NCBI RefSeq assembly: GCF_013377085.1
Contig: NZ_JACAAX010000022.1
Coordinates: forward strand, 1 to 64,000
Direction of reading: 5' to 3'
DNA length: 64,000 nt
DNA from: Rhodoplanes sp.
GTDB taxonomy: Bacteria > Pseudomonadota > Alphaproteobacteria > Rhizobiales > Xanthobacteraceae
Of the stretch, positions 8,016 to 16,913 are shown one piece after another. Under the pieces are notes generated by a model. The model saw only the letters and a list, made by a program, of their open reading frames with translations, searched no databases and had not been told where the DNA came from. The translations under genes and the position numbers were made by a program. Within the stretch, counting starts at the first letter, position 1, and every line of letters begins with the position of its first letter.

Positions 8016-9611
8016 TCAGGTCCGGCGGCGCCTTCGCCGCCAGGCGGCGCCGATCAGGGCCAGCACCACCACGGCGGCCGCCGGTGCGTCGCCGGTTCGG
8101 GCATAGAGCGGTGCCGACAGCCGCCCCGGCAGGTCGGAGTCGAGAACGCCCTCGCGGCCGAGGGCGAGCTGCGCCACGGTGCGGCCGACCGGGTCGATCA
8201 CGGCCGAGATCCCGGTGTTGGCGGCGCGCACCAGCGGCAGGCCTTCCTCGACGGCGCGCATGCGGGCCTGCAGCAGGTGCTGCCAGGGGCCGGGCGTGAT
8301 GCCGAACCAGGCGTCGTTGGTCAGGTTGAGAAGCCAGCCCGGCCGCTCGCCGCGCGGCAGCACGGCATGCGGGAAGATCGCCTCGTAGCAGACCAGCGGC
8401 ACGAAGGGCGGCGCCTGCGGCGTCGCGATGCTGCGTAGCCGGTCTCCGGCCAGGAAGCCACCCGGGATCCGCACGAGCTGCTCGATGCCGAGCCGGGCGA
8501 GCAGGCCGCGGAACGGCACGTATTCGCCGAACGGCACCAGATGCACCTTGTCGTAGAGCGACAGGATCGAGCCGGCGTGGTCGAATACGTAGACCGAGTT
8601 GTAGGCCTCGATATTGCCCGGCCGCGACGTCTCCGAGAGCCGCGCCGCACCGGTGATCAGCACGGTGCCCTCGGGCAGCAGGTCGGCGATCGAGGCGAGC
8701 GCGTCGGGCTCGCGGGCGACGAAGAACGGGAAGGCCGATTCGGGCCAGATCAGGTGAGTCGCGTCGGCGACGCCGCGCGAGCGCTCGCCGGTCGCCCGGT
8801 TCGACAGCGTCAGATAGCGCCGCATCACGTCGGCCTTGGCGGCGTAGGTGAAGCGCTGGTCCTGCGGAATGTTGGGCTGCATCAGGCGCAGCCGCACGCC
8901 ATCGACGAAGGTGGTGGGCGTGGTGGCGAGCCGGGCGATCCCGAACGCCGCGAGCGCCACCAGGAGGGCGCCGGCGATCGACGGCAGCAGCCAGGGCCGC
9001 GGCGTGTCGGCCGGCTCGTCGGCCAGCACGGCCGGCGTGGCGAACACCAGCACGGCCAGGAACGTCATGCCCCACAGGCCGACCAGCGCAAAGCCCTGCG
9101 CGAGCGCCAGCGGCTCGGCGAAGGCGTAGCCGAAGGCGTTCCACGGGAAGCCGGTGAGCACATGGCCGCGCAGCCACTCGCTCAATGTGAGCGCCGCCGC
9201 CAGGGTGACGACGCGGACCGGGCCGGGCGTCCACAGGAACCGGGCGAGCGCAAATCCCGCCGCCATGAACACGGCGAGCCCGGCCGGCAGGACCAGCACG
9301 GCAGGCACCAGCAGCCAGCCGAACTTGTCGGCGTCGACCAGGAAGGCGGCGCCGATCCAGTACAGCCCGGCGAGGAAATAGCCGAAGCCGAACCACCAGC
9401 CCGCCGCGGCGGCGGCACCGACCCCGTTCCAGCGGCCGGCGCCGGCGCCGTCGATCAGCCAGACCACCAGCGGGAAGGTGATGAAGAGGGCGGGCCAGGC
9501 ATGCAGGGGCGCCATCGCGAGCGTCGAGGCGGCCCCCGCCAGGACGGCGATCAGGGCCCGTCTCACCCCCCAGGCGAGGACGATCGGCTGGGCGACCCGG
9601 GCGAGGTTCAC
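8016..9611 (-). CDS. lnt: apolipoprotein N-acyltransferase Lnt
   Basis: Lnt adds the third acyl chain to the N-terminal cysteine of lipoproteins in the inner membrane. The 531-residue protein has six or so hydrophobic segments in residues 1-230, then a periplasmic carbon-nitrogen hydrolase domain (~235-495) and a last membrane helix before an Arg-rich end (RRRRRRT). The catalytic triad is intact: Glu291 in WPESAFPF, Lys355 in YDKVHLVPFGEY and Cys408 in VCYEAIFP. It starts with GTG (9611), overlapping the corC stop by 4 nt (GTGA), so the two are translationally coupled. Confidence 0.97.
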   Translation of the reverse strand: MNLARVAQPIVLAWGVRRALIAVLAGAASTLAMAPLHAWPALFITFPLVVWLIDGAGAGRWNGVGAAAAAGWWFGFGYFLAGLYWIGAAFLVDADKFGWLLVPAVLVLPAGLAVFMAAGFALARFLWTPGPVRVVTLAAALTLSEWLRGHVLTGFPWNAFGYAFAEPLALAQGFALVGLWGMTFLAVLVFATPAVLADEPADTPRPWLLPSIAGALLVALAAFGIARLATTPTTFVDGVRLRLMQPNIPQDQRFTYAAKADVMRRYLTLSNRATGERSRGVADATHLIWPESAFPFFVAREPDALASIADLLPEGTVLITGAARLSETSRPGNIEAYNSVYVFDHAGSILSLYDKVHLVPFGEYVPFRGLLARLGIEQLVRIPGGFLAGDRLRSIATPQAPPFVPLVCYEAIFPHAVLPRGERPGWLLNLTNDAWFGITPGPWQHLLQARMRAVEEGLPLVRAANTGISAVIDPVGRTVAQLALGREGVLDSDLPGRLSAPLYARTGDAPAAAVVVLALIGAAWRRRRRRT

Positions 9612-10846
9612 GGCTGGGCCGGGCCGCGTGGGCCGGAGGCCGGCGGGGCCGCCCCGTCGGGCGGCGTCTCGGCTGCGGCATCGCGATGCGGGCCGCGGCC
9701 GCCCTCCTCGGGCTCGCGCTTCTGCTCGCGGGCGTTGCGGCGCTGTTTGCTGCGGGAGATCTTCACCCGCTTGACGCGGCGCGGATCGGCGTCGAGCACC
9801 TCGATCTCGAACGGCTCGGGGCCGGGCACGATCTCGCCGCGCACCGGCACGCGGCCGACCCGGGTGACCAGATAGCCGCCCAGCGTGTCGACCTCCTCGG
9901 CGGCGTCGCCGACGTCGAACTCGGTGCCGACAGTGGCGACCACGTCCTCGAGCGGGGCGCGCGCATCGGCCAGGAACGAGCCGTCCGGCTGGCGCACCAC
10001 GGTGCGGACGCTCTCCTCGTCGTGCTCGTCCTCGATGTCGCCGACGATCTGCTCGACCAGATCCTCGATCGAGATGATGCCGTCGGTACCGCCGTATTCG
10101 TCGATCACCAGCGCCAGGTGCACCCGGGTCGCCTGCATCTTGGCGAGCAGGTCGAGCGCTGGCATGGACGGCGGCACGAACAGGATGGTGCGGATGATCT
10201 TGGTCTGCGACAGCGGCATTGCGAGATCGATGGCGCGCAGATCGAGATCGGCCGGGAATCGTTTCTTGCGCTTGCTGCTCGGCGGCGGCACCGCCGCCCG
10301 CGTCGCCATGAAGGCGAGGAGGTCGCGGATGTGCACCATGCCGACCGGATCGTCGAGCGTGTCGTCATAGACGACGAGCCGCGAATGGCCGGCATTCTCG
10401 AACACCTTGACGAGCTCGCCGACGGCGATGTCCTGGTGGACCGCGACGATGTCGGCGCGCGGCACCATGATGTCCTCGCTGCGCCGCTCCCGCAGATCGA
10501 GGATGTTCTTGAGCATCGCCCGCTCTTCCGGCGAGAAGCCGCTGTCGGCCGGCGCGCTGCCGTCGAGCAGCACGGCGATGTCGGAGCGTACCGAGCCGGG
10601 CTTCCAGCCGAACAGCGCGCGCAGCATGCGCTGCACCCAGCCTTCGCTGGTCTCGCGCGGAAGCACCTCTCCGCGCAAGGCCGGCACCGGCAGGGCGCGG
10701 GAGTCTCCCGCCATGACGGTGTGCGAGTCGCCCGCCACGAGGGTGTGGGGGTCGCTTGCCGTGACGGTGCGGCGGTCGCTCGCCGGCTCGTTCGGATCGC
10801 TTCGACTGGGCGGGTCGTCGGGCATGGTGGTGGCGGTCAGGCGCAT
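9608..10846 (-). CDS. hemolysin-related CBS-domain protein (CorC/TlyC family)
   Basis: This is a cytosolic CBS-pair and CorC/HlyC domain protein, the type often called CorC and linked to Mg/Co efflux; its true role in Rhizobiales is uncertain. It is 412 residues from ATG 10846. An alternative ATG is at 10825, and neither has a clear ribosome site. After a ~70-residue low-complexity head come ERRSEDIMVPRADIVAV (start of CBS1), GMVHIRDLLAFM, a second CBS ending in VIDEYGGTDGIISIEDL and VGDIEDEHDEE, and the C-terminal transporter-associated domain (EVDTLGGYLVTRVGRVP). The head contains a tandem 8-residue repeat encoded by 24-bp units. The start overlaps ybeY by 10 nt. Confidence 0.92.
   Translation of the reverse strand: MRLTATTMPDDPPSRSDPNEPASDRRTVTASDPHTLVAGDSHTVMAGDSRALPVPALRGEVLPRETSEGWVQRMLRALFGWKPGSVRSDIAVLLDGSAPADSGFSPEERAMLKNILDLRERRSEDIMVPRADIVAVHQDIAVGELVKVFENAGHSRLVVYDDTLDDPVGMVHIRDLLAFMATRAAVPPPSSKRKKRFPADLDLRAIDLAMPLSQTKIIRTILFVPPSMPALDLLAKMQATRVHLALVIDEYGGTDGIISIEDLVEQIVGDIEDEHDEESVRTVVRQPDGSFLADARAPLEDVVATVGTEFDVGDAAEEVDTLGGYLVTRVGRVPVRGEIVPGPEPFEIEVLDADPRRVKRVKISRSKQRRNAREQKREPEEGGRGPHRDAAAETPPDGAAPPASGPRGPAQP
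10701..10796. repeat. 24-bp tandem repeat inside the corC-like gene
   Basis: Four units of 24 bp (10701-10724, 10725-10748, 10749-10772, 10773-10796). The first three are close to each other and the last is diverged. The minus strand encodes 8-residue units of the form TV(T/M)A(S/G)D(P/S)H in the disordered N-terminal head. The period is a multiple of three, so copy-number change would keep the frame. Confidence 0.8.
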
Positions 10847-11367
10847 TCGCGTCCGGCATAGGGATCGGGGACGGCGAGCGACGCCAGGATGTCCCGCTCG
10901 CGACCCTCCATGAGGTCGGCCTCGGCGTCGGTCTCGTGGTCGTAGCCGAGCAGGTGGAGAACGCCGTGCACGACCAGGTGGGACAGGTGATGGTCCAACG
11001 ATTTTCCTTCGCTCTCCGCCTCGGCCCGGACGGTCTCGAACGCGATCACCACGTCGCCCAGCAGGGTCGGCAGCGCGGAGCCGGCCGCCGTCGGCGTGCC
11101 GTCGCGCAAGGCCGGGAACGATAGCACATTGGTGGCGGAGTCGCGGCCGCGGTAGCGGGAATTCAGGTCGCGGACGGCGGCATCGTCGCCGAGCATCACG
11201 CAAAGCTCGGCACCGCGGAACTCGGACGGCAAGGTCGCCGCCACGGCGCGGCGGACGACGGTCTCGGCGGCCGGCATCGCGTCCTGCCAGAGGGGCGACT
11301 CGAGGACGACGTCGAGCGTCTCCTCCAGGAGAACCGCGGGCGAGCCGGCGTCGTGCTGGATCGTCAT
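10837..11367 (-). CDS. ybeY: endoribonuclease YbeY
   Basis: YbeY is a zinc-dependent single-strand RNase that acts in 16S rRNA 3-prime maturation and ribosome quality control. The 176-residue protein carries the family zinc site HGVLHLLGYDHE (H-x3-H-x5-H) near residues 134-145. Upstream is the typical RDLNSRYRGRDSATNVLSFP block and the LLGDVVIAFETV strand. Its ATG overlaps the phoH stop in ATGA (11367-11364), and the gene overlaps corC at its end, so phoH, ybeY, corC and lnt form one coupled operon. Confidence 0.97.
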   Translation of the reverse strand: MTIQHDAGSPAVLLEETLDVVLESPLWQDAMPAAETVVRRAVAATLPSEFRGAELCVMLGDDAAVRDLNSRYRGRDSATNVLSFPALRDGTPTAAGSALPTLLGDVVIAFETVRAEAESEGKSLDHHLSHLVVHGVLHLLGYDHETDAEADLMEGRERDILASLAVPDPYAGRECA

Positions 11368-12374
11368 GCGCCGCCCTCGCGCTTGCGGTTGCCGCGTTCG
11401 CCGGACGGCGCCGGGCGCTCGGCGGATGCGCCGGCGCGGTCATAGGCGGCGACGATGCGGGCGACCAGCTCGTGGCGGACCACGTCCTCGTTGCTGAACG
11501 TCACGGTGCCGACGCCCTCGACATCGGCGAGCAGGCGCAGCGCCTCCGAGAGGCCCGACGTCTGGCCAGGCGGCAGATCGACCTGGCTCGGATCGCCCGT
11601 GACGATCATGCGGGCGTTCTCGCCCAGTCGGGTGAGGAACATCTTCATCTGCATCGAGGTGGTGTTCTGCGCCTCGTCGAGGATCACGGCCGCGTTGGCG
11701 AGCGTACGGCCGCGCATAAAAGCGAGCGGCGCGATCTCGATCTCGCCGGTCTGCAGGGCGCGCTCGACGATGCGGGCATCCATCAGGTCGAACAGGGCAT
11801 CGTAGATCGGCCGCAGATAGGGATCGACCTTTTCGCGCATGTCGCCCGGGAGGAAGCCCAGCCGCTCGCCGGCCTCGACGGCCGGCCGCGACAGGATGAT
11901 GCGGTCGACCTCCTTGCGCTCGAACAGCGCCACCGCCTGGGCGACGGCGAGCCAGGTCTTGCCGGTGCCGGCCGGGCCGGCGCCGAACACCAGCGCGTGG
12001 CGCCGCAGCGCCCGGATATAGGCATCCTGTCCCGGCGTGCGGGCCCGCACCAGGCGCTTGCGCAGGTTGATCTCCTCGAAGCTCGCGCGCCCCGAGGCGT
12101 CGGCGTAGTCGAACAGCGAGCCCTGGGCGATGGCGAGCCGGATGGCGCCCTCGACGTCGCCCTGGCCGAGATCGTGCCCCTGCGAGAGATGCTCGTAGAG
12201 CGTCTCCAGCACGCGGCGCGCCTGCTCGCAGGCGTCGCGCGGGCCGCCGAGCGTGACGTGGTTGCCGCGCGAATCGGCCGTCACGCCGAGCCGGCGCTCG
12301 ATCAGCGCGAGGTTCTGGCCGTATTGGCCGAACAGCGCGAGCGCCAGCCGATTGTCGTCGAAGGCGAGCACCAT
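11364..12374 (-). CDS. phoH: PhoH-like ATPase
   Basis: This is a cytosolic P-loop ATPase of the PhoH/YbeZ family, thought to work with YbeY in RNA metabolism. ATG 12374 (MVLAFDDNRLALALFGQYGQ) has AGGAGG 6 nt upstream and is preferred over ATG 12398. It gives 336 residues. The N-terminal KH-like part (NLALIERRLGVTADSRGN) is followed by Walker A GPAGTGKTW and Walker B VILDEAQN, then the TGDPSQVDLP motif typical of PhoH. The stop overlaps ybeY by 4 nt. It lies 64 nt downstream of miaB, matching the conserved miaB-phoH-ybeY order. Confidence 0.96.
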   Translation of the reverse strand: MVLAFDDNRLALALFGQYGQNLALIERRLGVTADSRGNHVTLGGPRDACEQARRVLETLYEHLSQGHDLGQGDVEGAIRLAIAQGSLFDYADASGRASFEEINLRKRLVRARTPGQDAYIRALRRHALVFGAGPAGTGKTWLAVAQAVALFERKEVDRIILSRPAVEAGERLGFLPGDMREKVDPYLRPIYDALFDLMDARIVERALQTGEIEIAPLAFMRGRTLANAAVILDEAQNTTSMQMKMFLTRLGENARMIVTGDPSQVDLPPGQTSGLSEALRLLADVEGVGTVTFSNEDVVRHELVARIVAAYDRAGASAERPAPSGERGNRKREGGA

Positions 12375-12438
12375 CTGTGCCTCCTCGGCGGGCGGCATCA
12401 GCGATGGGGTGTCGGGGTCGCGTCTTGGCACGGTGGTG

Positions 12439-13881
12439 TCAGGGTCCTGCGCCGGCGACGCACACGGGCTCGCTGCGGAGAGAATCGTCCTGCCACGGCG
12501 CCGCGTCGTCGGGCCGGGGCGTTGCGAGAAGCGTGCCGTACAGGCTGTTGGTGCCGGTTCCGCTGATTCGCACGGACACGATCTGGCCCCGCGACGATGT
12601 CGGGGCCATGACCTGCACGGCCTGCATCCAGGGTGAGCGGCCGACCATCTGGCCCGCATGCTTGCCGGGGTGTTCCAAGAGGATCTCGGCCGTGCGGCCG
12701 ACCGTCGCCGCGTTGAAGGCGCCCGCGTGGTGGTCGATGCGCGCCTGCAGGCGGGCGAGGCGCTCGGTCTTCTCGGCCTCCGGCACCTGCGCGTCGCTGT
12801 CGGCGGCCGGCGTGCCGGGCCGCGGCGAATACTTGAACGAGTAGGCGCCGGCGAAGCCGACCGCGTCGACCAGCGCGAGCGTGTCGCGGAACTCGGCCTC
12901 GGTCTCGCCCGGGAAGCCGACGATGAAGTCCGACGACAGCGCAATGTCGGGCCGTGCCGCCTTCAGGCGGGCGATCACGTCGAGATATCCGGCGCAGTCG
13001 TGCCGGCGATTCATCGCGGCGAGCACGCGGTCCGCACCCGACTGCACCGGCAGATGGAGCTGCGGCATCAGGGCCGGCAGGTTTCCATGGGCGGCGATCA
13101 GGTCCGCATCCATGTCGCGCGGGTGGCTGGTGGTGTAGCGCAGCCGGGCGACGCCGGGGATCTCGGCCAGCCGATAGAGGAGGCGCGCCAGCGTCCAGGC
13201 GCGGCCGTCCGGTCCGTCGCCGTGCCAGGCATTGACGTTCTGGCCGATCAGCCGGATTTCGCGCACGCCGGCGTCGGCGAGGCGCTCGACCTCGGCGACG
13301 ATCTTCTGAACCGGCCGCGAAAACTCGGCGCCCCGCGTATAGGGCACGACGCAGAAGGTGCAGAACTTGTCGCAGCCCTCCTGCACGGTGACGAAGGCGG
13401 CGGCGCCCCGCGCCCTTGTCGCGGCCGAGGTCGGAGCCGCCAGGTGGTCGAACTTGTCGTCGGCCGGAAACTCGGTGTCGACGACCCGGCCGTCGCGCTC
13501 CGCGCGGGCGACCAGGTCGGGCAGGCGGTGATAGCTCTGCGGTCCGACCACGAGGTCGACCACGGGCGCCCGGCGGATGATCTCCTCGCCCTCGGCCTGG
13601 GCGACGCAACCGGCGACCGCGACCGTGAGGCGCCGGCCGTCGCGGGCGGCGGCCGCCTTGAGAACGCGCAGGCGGCCGAGCTCGGAATAGACCTTCTCGG
13701 CGGCCTTCTCGCGGATATGGCAGGTGTTGAGCACCAGGAGGTCGGCGTCGTCGGGCGCGGCCGTCTCGACATAGCCCTCGCGCGCCAGGACGTCGGCCAT
13801 GCGCTGCGAATCGTAGACGTTCATCTGGCAGCCGTACGACTTCACGTAGAGCTTGCGCGGGCCGCTGGTCACGCTCGACAT
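12439..13881 (-). CDS. miaB: tRNA-2-methylthio-N6-dimethylallyladenosine synthase MiaB
   Basis: MiaB is a radical-SAM enzyme that methylthiolates i6A37 in tRNA anticodon loops. The 480-residue protein has the N-terminal UPF0004 domain with [14 protein letters not shown] and the NTCHIREKA and AGCVAQ cysteines (second [4Fe-4S] cluster). The radical-SAM motif CDKFCTFC lies in [18 protein letters not shown], and a C-terminal TRAM domain ([20 protein letters not shown]) follows. Start ATG 13881 ([17 protein letters not shown]) matches family length. The frame is open further upstream, but that part has no similarity. A 285-nt gap separates it from plsC. Confidence 0.97.
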   Translation of the reverse strand: MSSVTSGPRKLYVKSYGCQMNVYDSQRMADVLAREGYVETAAPDDADLLVLNTCHIREKAAEKVYSELGRLRVLKAAAARDGRRLTVAVAGCVAQAEGEEIIRRAPVVDLVVGPQSYHRLPDLVARAERDGRVVDTEFPADDKFDHLAAPTSAATRARGAAAFVTVQEGCDKFCTFCVVPYTRGAEFSRPVQKIVAEVERLADAGVREIRLIGQNVNAWHGDGPDGRAWTLARLLYRLAEIPGVARLRYTTSHPRDMDADLIAAHGNLPALMPQLHLPVQSGADRVLAAMNRRHDCAGYLDVIARLKAARPDIALSSDFIVGFPGETEAEFRDTLALVDAVGFAGAYSFKYSPRPGTPAADSDAQVPEAEKTERLARLQARIDHHAGAFNAATVGRTAEILLEHPGKHAGQMVGRSPWMQAVQVMAPTSSRGQIVSVRISGTGTNSLYGTLLATPRPDDAAPWQDDSLRSEPVCVAGAGP

Positions 13882-14166
13882 TGCCTCGACGTCTTCTCCG
13901 GGCGCGCGGTCGTCATGGTCGCCGCCGCCCCTCGTGGCCCATGTAGTGCGCGGACGGCGCCGTGCCATCGCGCCAGCCGTCTTTTCGCGCACCGATCCAC
14001 CGGAAACCCCGTCGCGACCGCCCGGTGACCCGGACGGAAGACCCTGTACGCCCGCCTCGATCGCGGGTCCGCGGCGCCGTGTGCTCACCGCTTCGTCTAG
14101 CGGCTTTTTGCCGAAAATGGAATGGCAGGCGACGGGATTGCCGGGCGAGGGTGATAAAAATCAAAT

Positions 14167-15006
14167 TTAATCAGCACCTTGGAGGCTTGTGGCGAGGTCT
14201 TGTCGGCGTGCCCGCCGTCCCGTATTCCGGCCCCGCAGCGCGTCGGTGGTGAGGCGGCGCACGCTCTCCTCCAGCGCGCGGGTCACGGCCTTGCGCTCCG
14301 AGCCCTCGCCGAAGCGGAGCGGCTCGCCCCAGGTCACCGTCACGTCGAGCCCGCCATGGCGGCCGATATGAAGGAGGTGGGGGACGAGGTCGGCGGCGCC
14401 GTACCAAGCGGCCACCGGCCGGTGCTGGCGCCCCATCGGCAGGCCCTGGAAGCCCGTATAGGCGATCGACAACGGCTGGATGGTGACGGGCGCCGCATGG
14501 TCGGCCTCGGCCAGCGCCTCGCCGGCCGCCCCGATCAGAGCGGAGCGGAACGGCAGCACCCGGTTGCCGTCGCTCGACGTGCCCTCGCCGAACAGCACGA
14601 CCGGGTCGCCCTCGGCCAGCCTTCGGGCGATCTCGGCATTGACGTCGCGGGTCTTGTGGCGGCGCGCCCGGTCGACGAACACCGAGCGCTGCAGCTTGGC
14701 GAACAGCCCGAACAGCGGCCAGGAGGCGATCTCGCTCTTGGCGACGAACACCACCGGCAGCCGCGACGTGATCACGGCGATGTCGAGCCACGAGGCGTGG
14801 TTCGAGACGATCAGCAGCGGTCGCTGCGTGGCCGGCCGGCCGATCTCGTGAACGCGCACGCCGAACAGCAGGCAGACGATGCGGTGGAACAGGGGGGGAA
14901 TCAGGCGCCGCAGCGGCAGTGAGAAGCGTACCGACACCCACTGGAAGGGCAGCAGCGCGACCGTCGCGAGCGCAAACCCCGCCGCCGTGACGGCGAGCCG
15001 GAGCAT
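14167..15006 (-). CDS. plsC: 1-acyl-sn-glycerol-3-phosphate acyltransferase (PlsC type)
   Basis: PlsC makes phosphatidic acid by acylating lysophosphatidic acid at the inner membrane. The protein is 279 residues. An N-terminal hydrophobic stretch (LAVTAAGFALATVALLPF) is followed by the acyltransferase motif NHASWLD (NHx4D), then LQRSVFVDR and the substrate motif LFGEGTSSDG (FxEGTxxxG), and VTIQPLSIAYTG. Start ATG 15006 overlaps the stop codon of the upstream Fur-family gene (TGATG), so translation is probably coupled. The 285 nt between plsC and miaB show no gene. Confidence 0.94.
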   Translation of the reverse strand: MLRLAVTAAGFALATVALLPFQWVSVRFSLPLRRLIPPLFHRIVCLLFGVRVHEIGRPATQRPLLIVSNHASWLDIAVITSRLPVVFVAKSEIASWPLFGLFAKLQRSVFVDRARRHKTRDVNAEIARRLAEGDPVVLFGEGTSSDGNRVLPFRSALIGAAGEALAEADHAAPVTIQPLSIAYTGFQGLPMGRQHRPVAAWYGAADLVPHLLHIGRHGGLDVTVTWGEPLRFGEGSERKAVTRALEESVRRLTTDALRGRNTGRRARRQDLATSLQGAD

Positions 15007-15440
15007 CACGAGGCGGCCTTGTCGTCCAGCGGCACCGCGTAGAGCTCGAGGCGATGGTCGATCAGCCGGTAGCCGAGCCGGCGCGCGATCTCGCGCTGAA
15101 GCTGCTCGATCTCCTCCGACTGGAACTCGATGACCTCGCCGGTGCGCAGGTTGACGAGGTGGTCGTGGTGGCTCTCGCGGATCTGCTCGTAGCGGGCGCG
15201 CCCCTCGCGGAAATCGTGGCGCTCGATGATGCCGGCGTCCTCGAACAGCTTGACGGTGCGGTACACGGTCGAGATCGAGATGTGCGGGTCGATCAGGGCG
15301 CAGCGGCGATACAGCACCTCGACGTCGGGATGGTCGTCCGACTGCGCCAGCACGCGGGCGATCACCCGCCGCTGCTCGGTCATCCGCATGCCCTTGGAGA
15401 CGCACTGCGCTTCGATGTTGGTAGAGGTCTGCTCGTTCAC
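15006..15440 (-). CDS. Fur-family metal-responsive regulator (Fur/Mur)
   Basis: This is a cytosolic metal-dependent repressor of 144 residues if started at GTG 15440 (read Met-NEQTSTNIEAQCVSKGMRMT), which aligns with rhizobial homologues. The frame is open to 15506. The winged-helix part has GMRMTEQRRVIARVL and ISISTVYRTVKLFEDAGIIERH. The metal-site segment ESHHDHLVNLRTGEVIEF keeps the HHDH histidines but lacks the CxxC pair of zinc-type Fur. That is the pattern of rhizobial Mur, the manganese-responsive Fur relative. It sits between rimI and plsC, as in many Rhizobiales. Confidence 0.93.
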   Translation of the reverse strand: MNEQTSTNIEAQCVSKGMRMTEQRRVIARVLAQSDDHPDVEVLYRRCALIDPHISISTVYRTVKLFEDAGIIERHDFREGRARYEQIRESHHDHLVNLRTGEVIEFQSEEIEQLQREIARRLGYRLIDHRLELYAVPLDDKAAS

Positions 15441-15515
15441 CCGCCGCTCCGCCGTTCGACCCTGCCGGGCGGCCGGATCATAGGAGCCGCCGGATGCATC
15501 GTCCATTGAGCGAGG

Positions 15516-15998
15516 TCAAGCCAGATCGCGCCGCAATACCAGGGCGACGGCCGGCGGCCCGCCGGGGCGGGCGTAGTAGCCCGGCCGGCGGCCGACCTCG
15601 CGGAAGCCGGCCGCGGCATAGAGCCGGCGGCCCGGGGCGTTGTCCTGGTCGACCTCCAGAAAGACCCGCTCGATCCCGGCCGCCGCCAGCCGGCCGAGAT
15701 GGACGGCCAGCAGCCGGCCGGCGATGCCGCGGCCGCGGCGGCCCGGCGCCACCGCCACCGAGAGAATCTCGGCCTCCTCGACGGCGCAGCGCGACATCAC
15801 GAAGCCGGCCAGCGCCTCGCCCACCATCGCGACATCGGCGATGATGTTGCGGTCGATGAGCAGGCGGGCGAACTCCTCCTCGCTCCAGCCGCGGCGGAAC
15901 GAATCGGCATGCAACACGGCGAGCCCGGCGGCATCGGCGAGCTCCGCTGCGCCGAGCCGGGCATCACCGCCTTTCCACCATCGGCGGACCAGCTCCAT
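15516..15998 (-). CDS. rimI: ribosomal protein S18-alanine N-acetyltransferase RimI
   Basis: RimI is a GNAT acetyltransferase. The 160-residue protein has the acetyl-CoA motif VAPGRRGRGIAGRLL (R/Q-x2-G-x-G/A), then FLEVDQDNAPGRRLYAAAGF, the C-terminal GNAT block that is nearly diagnostic of RimI, and GYYARPGG at the end. ATG 15998 lies in a TGATG overlap with the tsaB stop. The tsaB-rimI pair is conserved widely in bacteria. Confidence 0.95.
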   Translation of the reverse strand: MELVRRWWKGGDARLGAAELADAAGLAVLHADSFRRGWSEEEFARLLIDRNIIADVAMVGEALAGFVMSRCAVEEAEILSVAVAPGRRGRGIAGRLLAVHLGRLAAAGIERVFLEVDQDNAPGRRLYAAAGFREVGRRPGYYARPGGPPAVALVLRRDLA

Positions 15999-16681
15999 CA
16001 GCGCCTCGCGAGGCGGGCTCCGTCCTGCGGCCGCGCATCGGGCGCGCGCAGGTAGAGCGGTTTCGGCGATGCCATCGTCTCGGCCGCGACGGCACCGAGC
16101 CGCGCCACCCAGTCGATGTCGGGCGCCGGCGTGGTGTCGACGCAGAGCGGTGGTCGGGCGCCCGTCATCCAGGCGGCATAGAGCAGGCCGGCGGCCGAGC
16201 CGACGATGCGGGTGGGGGCGGCGGTGGCGATCCGGGCCGCCTCGCGCACGCTGGCGATGCGGGGCGGAATGATCGCCCGGCCGCCCTCGCCGACGAGCTG
16301 CATGTAGACCTGCTCGTGGCGGGCATCGATCACCGAGAGGAGCGGCGAGCGGTCGTCGCTGGCGATATGGGGCGCCGCAAACGCCGCCAGCGTGGTCAGG
16401 CCGACGATCGGCTTGTTGGCGGCGAGCGCGAGGCCGCGGGCCGCGGCGACGCCGACCCGCAGGCCCGTGAAGCTGCCCGGCCCGATCGTCACGGCAATAC
16501 GGTCGAGATCCGTGAACTCGAGATCGGCCTCGCTCATCATGCGGGCGATCATCGGCATCAGGGCCTCGGCGTGGCCGCGCTCCATCGGCACCGATTCGTG
16601 CGCCAGCACGCCGCCGCGGACGAGATCGAACACCGCCGCGGAGCAGGCAGCCAGGGCGGTATCGATGGCGAGCAAACGCAT
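15998..16681 (-). CDS. tsaB: tRNA threonylcarbamoyladenosine biosynthesis protein TsaB
   Basis: TsaB is the non-catalytic partner of TsaD in t6A37 formation on tRNA. The 227-residue protein has the ASKHA-type N terminus MRLLAIDTALAACSAAV, the ERGHAEALMPMI motif, DRIAVTIGPGSFTGLRVGVA (the family signature) and SVIDARHEQVY. It is the first gene of the minus-strand tsaB-rimI-mur-plsC group. In many Rhizobiales the next gene upstream is the nfuA-like gene. Here an MFS transporter gene on the opposite strand lies between them. Confidence 0.96.
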   Translation of the reverse strand: MRLLAIDTALAACSAAVFDLVRGGVLAHESVPMERGHAEALMPMIARMMSEADLEFTDLDRIAVTIGPGSFTGLRVGVAAARGLALAANKPIVGLTTLAAFAAPHIASDDRSPLLSVIDARHEQVYMQLVGEGGRAIIPPRIASVREAARIATAAPTRIVGSAAGLLYAAWMTGARPPLCVDTTPAPDIDWVARLGAVAAETMASPKPLYLRAPDARPQDGARLARR

Positions 16682-16913
16682 CGGGGATATCGGCTCCGCT
16701 TCGCTCCGGGGGAATTTTTGCCAGCCTGCCGCTCCGGGGCGGATTCCGCAAGCTGTTCAAGCGGCGGCCCGCCGGCAGGGCAGCATCCCGCCCGGCGCGG
16801 GCGGCCGCCGGCCACGGTCGCGGCTCGCGGTTCCGATCGCGGGCGCGAATTTTCTTTGCGCCGGGGCCTTGCCCGGGTCACGGTCCGCGCCCGACCTTCC
16901 CCCGAGGACGCCC

